From contig DASWDU010000018.1 of NCBI GenBank assembly GCA_036395115.1, forward strand, positions 1-64,000: a stretch of DNA of 64,000 bases. Reading direction: 5' to 3'. Source of the DNA: Thermoplasmata archaeon. GTDB taxonomy: Archaea > Thermoplasmatota > Thermoplasmata > RBG-16-68-12. This document shows positions 52,863 to 62,005 of this stretch, piece by piece. Made by a program: the position numbers and the translations under genes. The notes below the pieces were generated by a model. It saw only the letters and a list, made by a program, of their open reading frames with translations, was not told where the DNA came from and did no database searches. Positions within the stretch are counted from its first letter, which is position 1; each line of letters opens with the position of its first letter.

Positions 52863-53624
52863 ATGACCGCGGCCACGCCCCTCCTCGATGTGCGGGACGT
52901 CACGAAATCCTACTCCGAGAACGGGAAGGAATTCAAGGTCTTGGAGCTCATCCGGTTTTCCCTTTCGGAACGCGACTTCGTCTGCGTGGTCGGCCCGTCC
53001 GGCTCCGGCAAGTCGACGCTGCTCCGGATCCTCGTCGGCCTCGAGAAGCCGACGTCCGGCCAGGTGCTGTTCGAAGGTGAGCCAATCCGCGCGGACAACC
53101 CGCAGGTCGCCTTGGTGTTCCAATCGTTCGCCCTGTTCCCCTGGCTCACGGTCACGCAGAACGTCGAGCTCGGTCTCGAAGCGAAGGGGACGCCGCCGGA
53201 GCAGAGGCACGAGCAGGCGCGGAAGTTCATCGAGGCGGTCGGGCTGACGGGGTTCGAGAACGCGTTCCCTCGTGAGCTCAGCGGGGGGATGAAGCAGCGA
53301 GTCGGCATCGCCCGCGCCCTCGCGATCGAGCCGTTGCTCCTGTGCATGGACGAGCCGTTCTCCTCGCTCGACCCCTTGACCGCGCAGAACCTGCGCGACG
53401 AGATCCTGCAGCTGTGGTCCGATCCGGCGCTTCCGCCGAGGGCCGTCCTCATGGTCACGCACAGCATCGAGGAGGCGGTCTACCTCGCGGACCGCGTGAT
53501 CGTGATCTCCAGCCGGCCGGGACGAATGGTCGCCGAGCTCGTCATCGACCTGCCGAGGCCCCGGAACCGCAAGGAGCCCGAGTTCTATGGGTGGGTGGAC
53601 GAAATCTATTCACTGATCGTTTGA
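52863..53624 (+). CDS. ABC transporter ATPase, nitrate/sulfonate type
   Basis: The 253 residues have Walker A GPSGSGKS, Q-loop VFQSFALFPWLTVTQNV, signature LSGGMKQRVGIARAL, Walker B LLCMDEPFSSLDPLT and VTHSIEEAVYLADRV. The sequence FALFPWLT and the end of the chain (LPRPRNRKEPEF) place it with the SsuB/TauB/NrtD group. It starts one base after the permease gene, so both are made together. The AAA-associated protein follows after 16 bases. Confidence 0.93.
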   Translation: MTAATPLLDVRDVTKSYSENGKEFKVLELIRFSLSERDFVCVVGPSGSGKSTLLRILVGLEKPTSGQVLFEGEPIRADNPQVALVFQSFALFPWLTVTQNVELGLEAKGTPPEQRHEQARKFIEAVGLTGFENAFPRELSGGMKQRVGIARALAIEPLLLCMDEPFSSLDPLTAQNLRDEILQLWSDPALPPRAVLMVTHSIEEAVYLADRVIVISSRPGRMVAELVIDLPRPRNRKEPEFYGWVDEIYSLIV

Positions 53625-53640
53625 AGAAAACGTAGGTCAA

Positions 53641-54165
53641 ATGTCTAATATCGGTGACGTTGTTGGACCGGCGAAGCGGGTGACGGGCTTCCACTCCATC
53701 TCCAAGGCGTCGGTAGGCCAGATCCTCGGACTCGTCGAGGCGGTCGACGAGGCCGGAGGGGCCGCCGACGTCGCCACGATTTCGCAGGAGGTCGAAATGG
53801 ACATCGACCGCCTCGGGCCCATCCTCGCCGCCGCGGAATTCCTCGGGCTCCTCGAAGTGGAGGACGGCGACGTGCGCATGACGGACCTCAGCCGGAAACT
53901 CCTGTCGGCCAGCGTCCGGGAGCGAAAGCGCATCGTGCGGGACATCATCAACGCCGTGCCGGTGTTCCGCCACGTGACGGAGATGGCTCGCTCCGCGAGG
54001 CGGCCGCTCGAACGCGAGGAGATCATTGACGCGATTGCGGCCAACGTCGGAAGCCGCCAGGCCGAGGAAGTGTTCAAGGCGCTCGTCTACTGGGGCCGGT
54101 ACGTCGAGCTCGTCCGGTACGACAGCGTCTCGGAACAGCTCAGCCTGCGGACGCCGTCGAAGTAG
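53641..54165 (+). CDS. AAA-associated-domain protein, partner of the ABC ATPase
   Basis: The 174 residues match the C-terminal AAA-associated domain that in many archaea and bacteria is fused to the nitrate-type ATPase. ISKASVGQILGLVEAV, ISQEVEMDIDRLGPILAAAEFLGLLEVEDGDVRMTDL is a winged-helix part. The rest, to FKALVYWGRYVELVRYD, is the second helical module. Here it is a separate gene. It could regulate the ATPase activity in response to a cell signal. The stop is three bases from the convergent secY stop. Confidence 0.75.
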   Translation: MSNIGDVVGPAKRVTGFHSISKASVGQILGLVEAVDEAGGAADVATISQEVEMDIDRLGPILAAAEFLGLLEVEDGDVRMTDLSRKLLSASVRERKRIVRDIINAVPVFRHVTEMARSARRPLEREEIIDAIAANVGSRQAEEVFKALVYWGRYVELVRYDSVSEQLSLRTPSK

Positions 54166-54168
54166 ACG

Positions 54169-55773
54169 TCATCCCGTGGCGCCGAAGAACTCCCGGAGAA
54201 CGGGATGCATCTCCATCATTTGCTCCCGTCCGATCGCCTCGTACAGCTGGATCATGATGCCGACGGAAAGCAACACGCCGGTCCCGGAGGCGTTCCCCAC
54301 CGTCCCGATCATGTCGGCGCCCGCGGCGAGGGCGCCCACGGAGGCCCCGGATATCACCGCCACCACCGGGATGTACCGCTCCAGCACGCGCCGCAGGACG
54401 CGCGGATCCCGACGGAATCCGGGAATCTGCATTCCGCTTGACTCGATTTGGCGCGCGACGTCTTCGGGCCCCATGTTCGTGGTCATGATCCAGAACTTGG
54501 CGAACATGACGGAACCGCCGATGAACACCAGCAGGAATACGAGAAGGTGCACGAGGACCTGCCAGTATTGGAGGCCACGGAGGTACACGTTATACTGGAG
54601 CGGATTGAACAGCGGCAGGAGCCAATCCTGCACGCCGTTGACGTTCGAGAAGTAGTAAGCCAAGCCGCCAATGGGCGTCGTTTGCTGCAGCTGTCGGCTC
54701 AGCACCCGGTTATCGGTCGCGCTCGGATACGCGCCGATGAGCGGGTTGTGTCCGATGAAGGGCCACTCGGGATGCTGCCAGAACAGGAGGGAGAACATGC
54801 TCACGTTCGCGAGGACCGCGGCAACGAGGATGACGGGGATGTTCGACGCGTACATCAACCGGATGGGATAGCGGCCTCGCGCTCCCCGAGCCATCCCGTG
54901 GGCGAGCGGGAGCTCGATCCGCGTCGACTCGACGTATGCGACGATCAGGAAGATGGCCATGGTGCCAATGAGCGCGATGAGCGGATTCGGCGGTGCGACC
55001 ATGAGCTGCTCGATCCCGCCGTTCGCAAGATTACTCACGGAGTAGTTCTGGAAGTACCAGATCGTCTTCGGGATCGCGCCGGCCGGCATCTTACTCCCGG
55101 TGTTCGCGGGCTCGAAGTTGAAGGTCCCCGTGAAGATCTGCTGCGCGACGCCTCCCGCGATGAAGAGCGAAATGCCCGAGCCGATCCCCCACTTCGAGAC
55201 GACTTCGTCCATGAGGAACACGAGGTACGAGCCTGCGAAGAGCTGTACGACGATCAAGAACTTCGCCCACGTGGCGCCTTGGCCGGCGGGCAGTACTCCA
55301 AACAACCCCGAGCCGTTCAACATGGTGACGAACGGCGCGGCGGGGGTCAGGAATCCGTAGACCTGGGGAACCGCCTCGACGAAGATCATCACGATCACGA
55401 GGAACTTCTGGGTTCCCTGGTAGACACTCTTGTCCTCGTCGTCCTGGAGGTTCAAGTTGATGATCTTCGCCCCGGCGAAGAGTTGCATGATGATCGAGGC
55501 CGTCACGATGGGACCGATGCCGAGGTGCATCAGCGAGCCCTGCGCGCCCGCGAGGATCGCCCGGAATGGCGCGAAGAAATCGATCACGGTCGAGGGCTCG
55601 AGTCCGTAGATGAAGATGTTCGTCATGGCGAAGTAGATGACGAGGATCGCCAGGACCCAGAACATTTTCGTGCGGAACTGCACGTGGCCCTCCGGGCGCG
55701 TGACCGCCGGAAGACGGTCCGTCAGCGGTTTTAGCGCGTACAGCCGGCTTTTCTTCTGCTCTTCGAGGGGCAT
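54169..55773 (-). CDS. secY: Preprotein translocase subunit SecY
   Basis: The 534 residues form the protein-conducting channel of the cell membrane, with ten transmembrane helices. Typical blocks are the N-terminal LTDRLPAVTRPEGHVQFRTK, the plug area, GIGSGISLFIAGGVAQQIF, ARGARGRYPIRLMYASNIPVI and the cytoplasmic loop ending with QIPGFRRDPRVLRRVLERYI. It is somewhat longer than the usual 460-490, mostly through external loops after helix 7. It ends the ribosomal operon, three bases after rpl15. Confidence 0.96.
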   Translation of the reverse strand: MPLEEQKKSRLYALKPLTDRLPAVTRPEGHVQFRTKMFWVLAILVIYFAMTNIFIYGLEPSTVIDFFAPFRAILAGAQGSLMHLGIGPIVTASIIMQLFAGAKIINLNLQDDEDKSVYQGTQKFLVIVMIFVEAVPQVYGFLTPAAPFVTMLNGSGLFGVLPAGQGATWAKFLIVVQLFAGSYLVFLMDEVVSKWGIGSGISLFIAGGVAQQIFTGTFNFEPANTGSKMPAGAIPKTIWYFQNYSVSNLANGGIEQLMVAPPNPLIALIGTMAIFLIVAYVESTRIELPLAHGMARGARGRYPIRLMYASNIPVILVAAVLANVSMFSLLFWQHPEWPFIGHNPLIGAYPSATDNRVLSRQLQQTTPIGGLAYYFSNVNGVQDWLLPLFNPLQYNVYLRGLQYWQVLVHLLVFLLVFIGGSVMFAKFWIMTTNMGPEDVARQIESSGMQIPGFRRDPRVLRRVLERYIPVVAVISGASVGALAAGADMIGTVGNASGTGVLLSVGIMIQLYEAIGREQMMEMHPVLREFFGATG

Positions 55774-55776
55774 CGC

Positions 55777-56214
55777 TCACATCCCCGGAGGGGAGGGCAG
55801 GACGACCTCACCGCCCGCGCCCGCGACCTTGGCCACTGCGGCCTCGGACGCTTTCGCGACGGTGATCCGCATCGGCCTCGTTACACGACCAGACCCTAAT
55901 AGCTTGTCGATTCCGGCGGCGGTCAAGTCGACTTCGATTCGAGAGTTGTCCTTCTTCGCGTGACCCGCGGCCTCGAACTCCCCCAGGCGGCGCACGAGAT
56001 CCTCGAGGTCGATCGACGTCGTCTCGCGCATCTGCGCATGCCGAGTGAAGCCGTGTCGTCCGAAGTGATCGGGATCGTACTTGATCATCCACTTGAATTT
56101 GTGCTTGTGAAGACCCGCCATGCCGGTCCCTCCGCGACCGCCCGCGCCGCGGCCGTGTTTCTTGCCGCGGCCGTGAGTCCGACTGCCACGGAGCTTGCGA
56201 GTCCTAGAGACCAT
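55777..56214 (-). CDS. rpl15: Ribosomal protein uL15
   Basis: The 145 residues of the large subunit protein, with the basic Gly-rich start RGSRTHGRGKKHGRGAGGRGG and DPDHFGRHGF, are characteristic of the archaeal/eukaryal form. The ATG lies 11 bases inside the end of rpl30, and secY follows after three bases. Confidence 0.97.
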   Translation of the reverse strand: MVSRTRKLRGSRTHGRGKKHGRGAGGRGGTGMAGLHKHKFKWMIKYDPDHFGRHGFTRHAQMRETTSIDLEDLVRRLGEFEAAGHAKKDNSRIEVDLTAAGIDKLLGSGRVTRPMRITVAKASEAAVAKVAGAGGEVVLPSPPGM

Positions 56215-56692
56215 CGGCCACCTCCTCGACGATCATCCGCTGAAGCAGCGCGTTGATCGCCTTGCCGCGGTACCCGAGATCGCCGCCGTCGTTGTATCCG
56301 CGCTTGATTCCACGGTACCCTCGTCGGGGAGGCGGCAGCCGCAAGACGGGGCGCAACTCGCCGACGTCCGCCAGGGAGGCCTCGCCTTTCGCGATCGCCT
56401 GGCTGAGTTCCCAGATCGACTTGTACTTGCTATGTTCCTTGACGAAAGCATCGTCGATCGGCTTGTCCCCGACCCGGCGCCCGCGCTTCAGCAAGAGCTT
56501 CGCGAGGATCTCCGGCTCGACCTCGCCCCAGGTGACGTAGTCTTTGACGAGCCGGAGCATGCCGATGTACGTCGGCTGCTGCGGAATGATCGAGCAGTGG
56601 TTCTGGCGCGTCAGGTGGAGCATGCGAAGGGTGTCCTTCACATCCCGACGGAGGTCGCCTTTCCCCCGGAGTCTCAGGACGGCGAAGCTCAT
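56204..56692 (-). CDS. rpl30: Ribosomal protein uL30
   Basis: The 162 residues start SFAVLRLRGKGDLRRDVKDTLRMLHL, the uL30 fold, with the C-terminal half of the archaeal long form (GEVEPEILAKLLLKRGRRVGD). Its ATG overlaps the stop of rps5 (ATGA), so translation is coupled. Confidence 0.97.
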   Translation of the reverse strand: MSFAVLRLRGKGDLRRDVKDTLRMLHLTRQNHCSIIPQQPTYIGMLRLVKDYVTWGEVEPEILAKLLLKRGRRVGDKPIDDAFVKEHSKYKSIWELSQAIAKGEASLADVGELRPVLRLPPPRRGYRGIKRGYNDGGDLGYRGKAINALLQRMIVEEVADGL

Positions 56693-57537
56693 TCCTCCTT
56701 CTCCTCCTCTCCGGTTCCGGCGGGCGTCTCCTGCGTGAGGTTCTCGCCCTCGACCTCGATCTCCTCCGGGAGCTCGGGGGCCGTTTCGGGCCCTGCGGCC
56801 GGCGCCGCGGCGATCTTGCGCACGAAGACCTGCTCCGCGCCCGCCTTGATCTTGAGGCGTTCCGTCTGCTCTCCGCGGACCTTGAGTTCCGACGTCCGTC
56901 GGAGCGCCTCGAACGTGGCGAGGGCGTAGTTAACCGTCGTCTTCGTGTGCCCCTTCGTGAAGCCCCAGGCGTCCGTGATGCCGCCGAGGCGGAGGACGCT
57001 CTTCGCCACGTCGCCGACCGCCAGGCCGACGCCCTGCGGGGCGGGCTTCAGGACGACGTCGACGGACCCGCTGCGGCCCATGACCTTGAAGGGGAGCGAG
57101 TGAGCCCGCTGGCAGCCGCACTCCCAGGAGCCGCAGCCCCGTTTGATCTCAATCATGTTCAGCTTCGCGTTGTCGATCGCCCGCCGGATCGAGGGCCCGA
57201 CCTCGCGGCCGCGCGCCCGTCCAAGTCCCGCGAAGCCATCCTTGTTCCCGACGATGCACGTGATCACGAAGTTCACGCGGCGGCCGGAATCGGTCATCCG
57301 CTGCACCATGTTGACGTCGAGGACCTCGTCTTCCGTCTCCGGGAGGAGGATGTCCACGATCTCCGGCTCGCGGATCGGGAGGCCGGTCTTGATCGCGTCG
57401 CTGAGCGTCGTGAGGGTACCGCCGAGGACCAGGCGGCCGAGTTTCGTCTTCGGCGCCCACTGGCTCAGGTCCCGCTCCGGCCGCGCCGCCCGCGCCTCGC
57501 GCCGACGGCCGCGGCCGCCGCCTCGCCGCCCCGGCAT
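56689..57537 (-). CDS. rps5: Ribosomal protein uS5, with extended C terminus
   Basis: The 282 residues contain the double-stranded RNA-binding N-domain (VNFVITCIVGNKDGFAGLGRARG) and GVGLAVGDVAKSVLRLGGI. Archaeal S5 is usually 210-240 residues. Here a C-terminal tail of about 45 residues rich in Ala, Pro and Glu follows VFVRKIAAAPAAG and ends in EEEKEE. The zinc-like CGSWECGC in the middle is a known archaeal feature of the family. One base overlaps rpl18. Confidence 0.96.
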   Translation of the reverse strand: MPGRRGGGRGRRREARAARPERDLSQWAPKTKLGRLVLGGTLTTLSDAIKTGLPIREPEIVDILLPETEDEVLDVNMVQRMTDSGRRVNFVITCIVGNKDGFAGLGRARGREVGPSIRRAIDNAKLNMIEIKRGCGSWECGCQRAHSLPFKVMGRSGSVDVVLKPAPQGVGLAVGDVAKSVLRLGGITDAWGFTKGHTKTTVNYALATFEALRRTSELKVRGEQTERLKIKAGAEQVFVRKIAAAPAAGPETAPELPEEIEVEGENLTQETPAGTGEEEKEE

Positions 57538-58040
57538 CAGCCGCCCTCCAGTTTGGACTTCACCGCGTCGAACTGCTTCGGCACGTCCGCGCCGATGTGG
57601 GCGCCTCGGACGCGGTCTTTCGCCGGCAGCACGTCGGGGCTGTGAGGCACCGCGACGCCCGAGTCGACGAGGCCCTGGAGGGCGGCGAACAGGCGGCCGC
57701 CTTTCGACGGCCTCTGCACGCCGAGGTCGAGCACGGCCTCCTTGACGCCTTTGGCGGACGCTTTCTTGCCGGCGAGGAAACCCGTGAGGTAGGCCGCCGG
57801 CAGATTGCCCGTGCCGCCCGACCAGCCGTGGTCCTTCAGCTCGAGGGACTGCGCCGCGGCGACGACTCGGTCCCCCGCGGGATCCGGGGTCACGAGCTGG
57901 ACGATCGTCTGGGTGAGCGTCTTCCGGACGACGGCTCGCGCCTTCTGGCTCCGGAGGAGCTTCGAGCGGGCTCGGTAGTCCGTACGACCCTCCCGCCGTC
58001 GGCGGAACGGCACGCGGTAGTGCGGACCCTGGCGCGTCAC
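57537..58040 (-). CDS. rpl18: Ribosomal protein uL18
   Basis: The 167 residues contact 5S rRNA. GPHYRVPFRRRREGRTDYRARSKLL is the standard archaeal start. The GTG at 58040 overlaps the rpl19e stop (GTGA). A longer open frame upstream lies in rpl19e and has no similarity. Confidence 0.96.
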   Translation of the reverse strand: MTRQGPHYRVPFRRRREGRTDYRARSKLLRSQKARAVVRKTLTQTIVQLVTPDPAGDRVVAAAQSLELKDHGWSGGTGNLPAAYLTGFLAGKKASAKGVKEAVLDLGVQRPSKGGRLFAALQGLVDSGVAVPHSPDVLPAKDRVRGAHIGADVPKQFDAVKSKLEGG

Positions 58041-58501
58041 GCCTTCGCCTCCTTGAGCGCGCCGGAAGCGCGCAGCTGCTGCTCCAGGTGCGACTTCGAT
58101 TTGAACATGCCGCCCTTCGCCTGCGCGTAGAACCGACGGTACGTCGGCACGTCGATCCGCCCCTGGCCTTTGAGCTCTCGGAGGTACCGACGTATCCCGC
58201 GGATGACGCCGATCCACCGGGTCTTCTGCGGCGTCCGGGCGTTCAACCCGCCCTTCCGGCTTCCGGCGCCCCGCCGCCGTCCTTTCGCCCGCTGCGCGTG
58301 GCGATACCTTGCCCGACCGCGGGACACGCCCCGCTCGGGGCGTTTCTGGATGACGTTCCGGCGGATGAGCCCGCGGATCAGGTCGCGCGTGATCGCGTCG
58401 AGAATGTTGTCCTGTTCCTTCGGGTCCGTGCTGATGTACACGCGGTTGACGCCGACCCCGAGGATCGACGCCGCGAGTCGTCGCTGGTAGTCGAACCTCA
58501 T
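58037..58501 (-). CDS. rpl19e: Ribosomal protein eL19
   Basis: The 154 residues contain DYQRRLAASILGVGVNRVYI and the basic middle with GRRRGAGSRKGGLNARTP, typical of the archaeal/eukaryal eL19 protein, which bacteria lack. The ATG overlaps the stop of rpl32e (ATGA). Confidence 0.96.
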   Translation of the reverse strand: MRFDYQRRLAASILGVGVNRVYISTDPKEQDNILDAITRDLIRGLIRRNVIQKRPERGVSRGRARYRHAQRAKGRRRGAGSRKGGLNARTPQKTRWIGVIRGIRRYLRELKGQGRIDVPTYRRFYAQAKGGMFKSKSHLEQQLRASGALKEAKA

Positions 58502-59307
58502 GCGGTCACCATCCGGTTCAGGACCCGCAGGCCCTTGTCGTCGCACGCCGCCTCGATCAGCCCGCGCTTCCGCGCGCCGACGCCGTGAGCGATCCGGACG
58601 GCCTGCCGATCCGGATCGAGCCCTTCGAGCTCATGGGGGTTGTGGATGAGCACCTCTTGGAACCCGCTCGGATGGAGCCCGCGGACCTCCCGCGGGCCGC
58701 GATAACCGATCGACGGAAGGTTCCACCGATATCCGAAGTGGCGGCGGAGCTTCGACTGGCCGCCCCGGGGCTTCCGCCATTCGTCCCCGAACTTCCTGTA
58801 TCGGAACCATTCTTGGCGGTGGAACTTCGGTCGACGGGCCGCCGTGGTCGCGCGCAAGGCGAGGAGCCGCCGGACGTCCGGCGGGAGCTTCGGCTTCTGA
58901 CGCGGCTCGTGCGGTTCCTCCTTTTCCTCCTCGTCCTCCTTCTTCGCCGCGCGCTCCTTCGCCGCCGGTTTCTTCGCGCGCTTGGCCGGCTTCTTCTCCT
59001 TCGCCTCCGCTTCCCGACGAGGTTTCTTCTCGGCCTCCTCCCCGCGGACCGCAGGCGCTTCTTTCGGCGGGGCGGCGGCCTTCGCCTCCTCCTTCGCGAC
59101 GTAGGCGAGGAGGCGTTTCCGCAGTTCGTCGACCTTCCCTTCGGTCTCGAGACCGAATTTTTCGGACATCGAGACGAGCGTGGCCTTCTTCGCCTCGCGA
59201 ATCTCGTGCGACGTCGGGAGCGCCGCGGGCGGTTCCTTCGGGGCCTCCGGCACCGCCTTCTTCGCCTTCTTTTCTGGCTTCGGCTCTTCCCCTTCCGCCA
59301 CGCTCAC
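58498..59307 (-). CDS. rpl32e: Ribosomal protein eL32 with N-terminal SAP-like extension
   Basis: In the 269 residues, the eL32 core covers the last about 130 (RRPKFHRQEWFRYRKFGDEWRKPRG to the end). Archaeal eL32 is usually 130-240 residues. The N-terminal part contains a SAP-like helix pair (ATLVSMSEKFGLETEGKVDEL, residues 42-70) followed by a long Lys/Ala/Glu-rich stretch to about 140. The start GTG overlaps the rpl6 stop (GTGA). Confidence 0.95.
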   Translation of the reverse strand: MSVAEGEEPKPEKKAKKAVPEAPKEPPAALPTSHEIREAKKATLVSMSEKFGLETEGKVDELRKRLLAYVAKEEAKAAAPPKEAPAVRGEEAEKKPRREAEAKEKKPAKRAKKPAAKERAAKKEDEEEKEEPHEPRQKPKLPPDVRRLLALRATTAARRPKFHRQEWFRYRKFGDEWRKPRGGQSKLRRHFGYRWNLPSIGYRGPREVRGLHPSGFQEVLIHNPHELEGLDPDRQAVRIAHGVGARKRGLIEAACDDKGLRVLNRMVTA

Positions 59308-59849
59308 GCCTCCCCGGCCTTCTTCGTGATGTAGATGCCGTCTTGGAAGATGCGCGGATCGAACCCGCGGATCCGGGTCGCCTGCTCGATGTTCGCGGCG
59401 GTCTGAGAGACCGCTTCGATGTCCGGACCCGTGAGCACGACCTGGTCGCCCTTCACCTCGACCTCGGTCTCCCCGACGATCGTCGTCTTGCGCGGGAACT
59501 TCTCCCCGAGGAAGTTCTCGATGATGAATTCGGGCCCCCTCACGGTCGCCTTGACCGGGAAGTGGCTGTACACGATCTTCATCTCATACGTGAAGCCGTC
59601 CGTGACGCCCACGATCATGTTCTGGAGATGGGCGGCGAACGTCCCGACGAGGGCTCCGTCCTTGCGGCGGGGGTACTCGCAGCGCATCTTGACCTGCTTC
59701 CCGTCGACCCGCATCTGGATCCGTGGATGGGACAGGGTCCGCCGCAGGACGTGCCCCGGTCCCTTCACGACGACGTGGCCTCCGTCAATCTGCACCTGGA
59801 CGCCGTCCGGGACGTTCACGATCCTTTCGATGAAGCCGGATATGGGCAT
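59304..59849 (-). CDS. rpl6: Ribosomal protein uL6
   Basis: The 181 residues, with two similar beta-alpha domains, match the archaeal form: VQVQIDGGHVVVKGPGHVLRR, NMIVGVTDGFTYEMKIVYSHFP and the end QATRIRGFDPRIFQDGIYI. Nine bases separate it from rps8. Confidence 0.97.
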   Translation of the reverse strand: MPISGFIERIVNVPDGVQVQIDGGHVVVKGPGHVLRRTLSHPRIQMRVDGKQVKMRCEYPRRKDGALVGTFAAHLQNMIVGVTDGFTYEMKIVYSHFPVKATVRGPEFIIENFLGEKFPRKTTIVGETEVEVKGDQVVLTGPDIEAVSQTAANIEQATRIRGFDPRIFQDGIYITKKAGEA

Positions 59850-59858
59850 CGAGGCACC

Positions 59859-60248
59859 TCAGTACACGTAGGCGAGGAGCTTCCCGCCCACGCCGATTTG
59901 CTTGGCCTTCGTCTGGGAAATCACGCCTTCCGTCGTCGTGAGGATGAGCACCCCGAAGTCCTGCGCCGGCAGGTAACGGGCCTCGAACTTCTCGAGATCC
60001 GTCCGCCGGACGGCGAAGCGGGGCTTGATCACGCCGCAGTTGTTGATGCTCCCGACGAGCCCGACCCGGTAGAGGTTCCCACGGCCGTCCTCGACGAGCT
60101 CGAACGACCGAATGTACTGGTGCTCCTCCATCACCTTGAGGACGCGACCGATCAGCTTCGACGCCGGATGGATGAAGCATTCCGCCTTGCCGGCGGCTTC
60201 CGCGTTCCGGATCGTCGCCATCGCGTCGTTCAGGGGATCTTGAAGCAT
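59859..60248 (-). CDS. rps8: Ribosomal protein uS8
   Basis: The 129 residues have DPLNDAMATIRNAEAAGKAEC at the start and FGVLILTTTEGVISQTKA at the end, as in archaeal S8, which binds the central domain of 16S rRNA. Nine bases follow rps14. Confidence 0.97.
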   Translation of the reverse strand: MLQDPLNDAMATIRNAEAAGKAECFIHPASKLIGRVLKVMEEHQYIRSFELVEDGRGNLYRVGLVGSINNCGVIKPRFAVRRTDLEKFEARYLPAQDFGVLILTTTEGVISQTKAKQIGVGGKLLAYVY

Positions 60249-60257
60249 CGTCTCGCC

Positions 60258-60404
60258 TCAGCTGTATTTTCGGAAGCCGAGCTCGTACGCGATCTCGCGG
60301 AAGCATTGACGGCACAGATGGAGCCCGTACCGCCGGACGATCCCACGCTTCCGACCGCATCGGAGGCAGCCTCGGACCCGGCCGAAATCCTTCGTCCGTC
60401 TCAC
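60258..60404 (-). CDS. rps14: Ribosomal protein uS14, zinc form
   Basis: The short protein of 48 residues was read directly from the minus strand: [11 protein letters not shown] and [10 protein letters not shown] supply the four zinc-binding cysteines, followed by [11 protein letters not shown]. It starts with GTG overlapping the rpl5 stop (GTGA) and ends with TGA at 60258-60260. The length and order fit archaeal operons exactly. Confidence 0.96.
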   Translation of the reverse strand: MRRTKDFGRVRGCLRCGRKRGIVRRYGLHLCRQCFREIAYELGFRKYS

Positions 60405-60910
60405 CCGACCACCTCGACCTTGAAGTGATCCCGCATGAACTCCATGCCCTCGTCCCGGGAGATCCGGTGCCGCCGTGGAATCGGGCGCGGCTTCGTCGCC
60501 CGTCGCGCAATGCGGTATCCGGGACGCTGGAGGACGACGCTCACGTCCATCCCGAACACGCCGACCTCCGGATCGTACTTCATGCCGGGGAAGTCCGTGT
60601 AGTCCTGAATCCCGAATGAGACGTTCCCCCGAGGATCGAAGCTGTACGACGGAAGGCGGTTGTTCCGGATCGCGAGCGCGTCTTTGAGGAACGCCTCCGC
60701 GGGGTCGCCCCGCAAGGTGACGCGCGTGCCGATCGGCATGTTGCGCCGCACGCCCCAGTCACGGACCGCGCTGTGGCTGAGCGTCTGGACCGGCGTCTGC
60801 TTCGCGACGAGCCCGAGGACCTTCTGCGCTTTGACGAGCTTCTCCCCCGCCTCGCCGACGCCAATGTTGATCACGACCTTCTCGATCCGGATGTCCCGCA
60901 TTCCCGCCAT
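60401..60910 (-). CDS. rpl5: Ribosomal protein uL5
   Basis: The 169 residues bind 5S rRNA and the P-site t[41 protein letters not shown] and [19 protein letters not shown] are diagnostic. Met at 60910 and 60901 are both possible starts. The spacing of eight bases to rps4e supports the first. Confidence 0.97.
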   Translation of the reverse strand: MAGMRDIRIEKVVINIGVGEAGEKLVKAQKVLGLVAKQTPVQTLSHSAVRDWGVRRNMPIGTRVTLRGDPAEAFLKDALAIRNNRLPSYSFDPRGNVSFGIQDYTDFPGMKYDPEVGVFGMDVSVVLQRPGYRIARRATKPRPIPRRHRISRDEGMEFMRDHFKVEVVG

Positions 60911-60918
60911 CGTCCCAC

Positions 60919-61629
60919 CTACAGCGCCGGGACCTCCGGCATACGGATCGTCGGGGCTTCCTTGCCCACGACGAAGACCTTGTCGATGTCGGTCGAGAAC
61001 CCTTCCTTGAACGTCACGATGTTCGACCGCGGGTTGCGCGTGCGCTGAATCGCGAGGACGTGCGCGATTTCGCCGACATGCTGCCCGCCCGTCACGAGGA
61101 CCGGCGCGCCCTCCTCGAGCTCGTAGTGTTCCGCGACCTTCTGATCCGGGAGCTGAATCTTGAGCGTCGTGCCGGTCTTGTACGCATCTTTCGGGAGCAG
61201 CACGTTCCGCCCATCGTGCAGGTTGAGCTGCGTCTTTCCCGCCCGCACGGTCGTCTTGTCCTCGACGCGACAGAGCTTCCACGTCGCGTCGTGCGCCTCG
61301 AGGGGGACGAGCGCCATGCGGCCCCGCGCGTCGACGAGCATGCGGTAGTGCGCCTTCGTGTCACCGAGGGACAGTACGTCCATCAGCCCGACCGAGAACT
61401 TCGGGTCCGTCACGACGCGGCCGTCGACCTGGACGCCCCGGTTGTTCAGGATGTGCCGTGCCTCCCGCGCCGTGTCGCACACCTTGAGCATGTCGCGAAG
61501 GATCAGCCCGAGCGGGACGCTCCGATCGGCGGGATGCGGTCCCGGAGACGGCCGGGACACCCAGAAGTCCGTCTTGCGCGGGACCTTCCAGCTCCGGGGC
61601 GCCGGCAGCCGCTTGAGGTGTTTCTTCAC
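60919..61629 (-). CDS. rps4e: Ribosomal protein eS4
   Basis: The 236 residues comprise an S4-type RNA-binding domain (SVPLGLILRDMLKVCDTAREARHIL, NRGVQVDGRVVTDPKFSVGLMD), the central eS4 domain and a KOW motif (GAPVLVTGGQHVGEIAHVL). It is limited to archaea and eukaryotes. Seven bases follow rpl24. Confidence 0.97.
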   Translation of the reverse strand: MKKHLKRLPAPRSWKVPRKTDFWVSRPSPGPHPADRSVPLGLILRDMLKVCDTAREARHILNNRGVQVDGRVVTDPKFSVGLMDVLSLGDTKAHYRMLVDARGRMALVPLEAHDATWKLCRVEDKTTVRAGKTQLNLHDGRNVLLPKDAYKTGTTLKIQLPDQKVAEHYELEEGAPVLVTGGQHVGEIAHVLAIQRTRNPRSNIVTFKEGFSTDIDKVFVVGKEAPTIRMPEVPAL

Positions 61630-61636
61630 GATCGCC

Positions 61637-61975
61637 TCACTCCTGGAACCGCCGGCGCCGCCAGGCGTCCGTGTCGTCCATGCGCACGATCATCAGATTC
61701 GACGCGTGGATCGGGCGCGCGACCTTCTTCTCGTCGACCTTCTCGATCGTGATGCCTTCGACGACGACGGTCCCGTCCACGCGGTCCACGCTGACGACCT
61801 TCCCCTCGCGCCCCTCGAACCCGCCGCGCATCACGCGGACCGTGTCGCCCTTGCGGACGGGCACGGCCCGAGGCAAGCGTCCTTTCGACTTGTCGTGCAG
61901 CTCCGGCGCGAGGTGCGACGACGCCAGGAGGCGCTTCCGATGGAGCGGGGCGTTCGCCGCCCGCTTCCGTTGCAT
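61637..61975 (-). CDS. rpl24: Ribosomal protein uL24
   Basis: The 112 residues have the KOW domain AVPVRKGDTVRVMRGGFEGREGKV and an N-terminal archaeal extension (HRKRLLASSHLAPELHDK). Thirty bases separate it from rpl14, the largest gap in this part of the operon. Confidence 0.97.
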   Translation of the reverse strand: MQRKRAANAPLHRKRLLASSHLAPELHDKSKGRLPRAVPVRKGDTVRVMRGGFEGREGKVVSVDRVDGTVVVEGITIEKVDEKKVARPIHASNLMIVRMDDTDAWRRRRFQE

Positions 61976-62005
61976 CCGTGCTTTCGCGCTCGCCGTTGGC
62001 CCACC

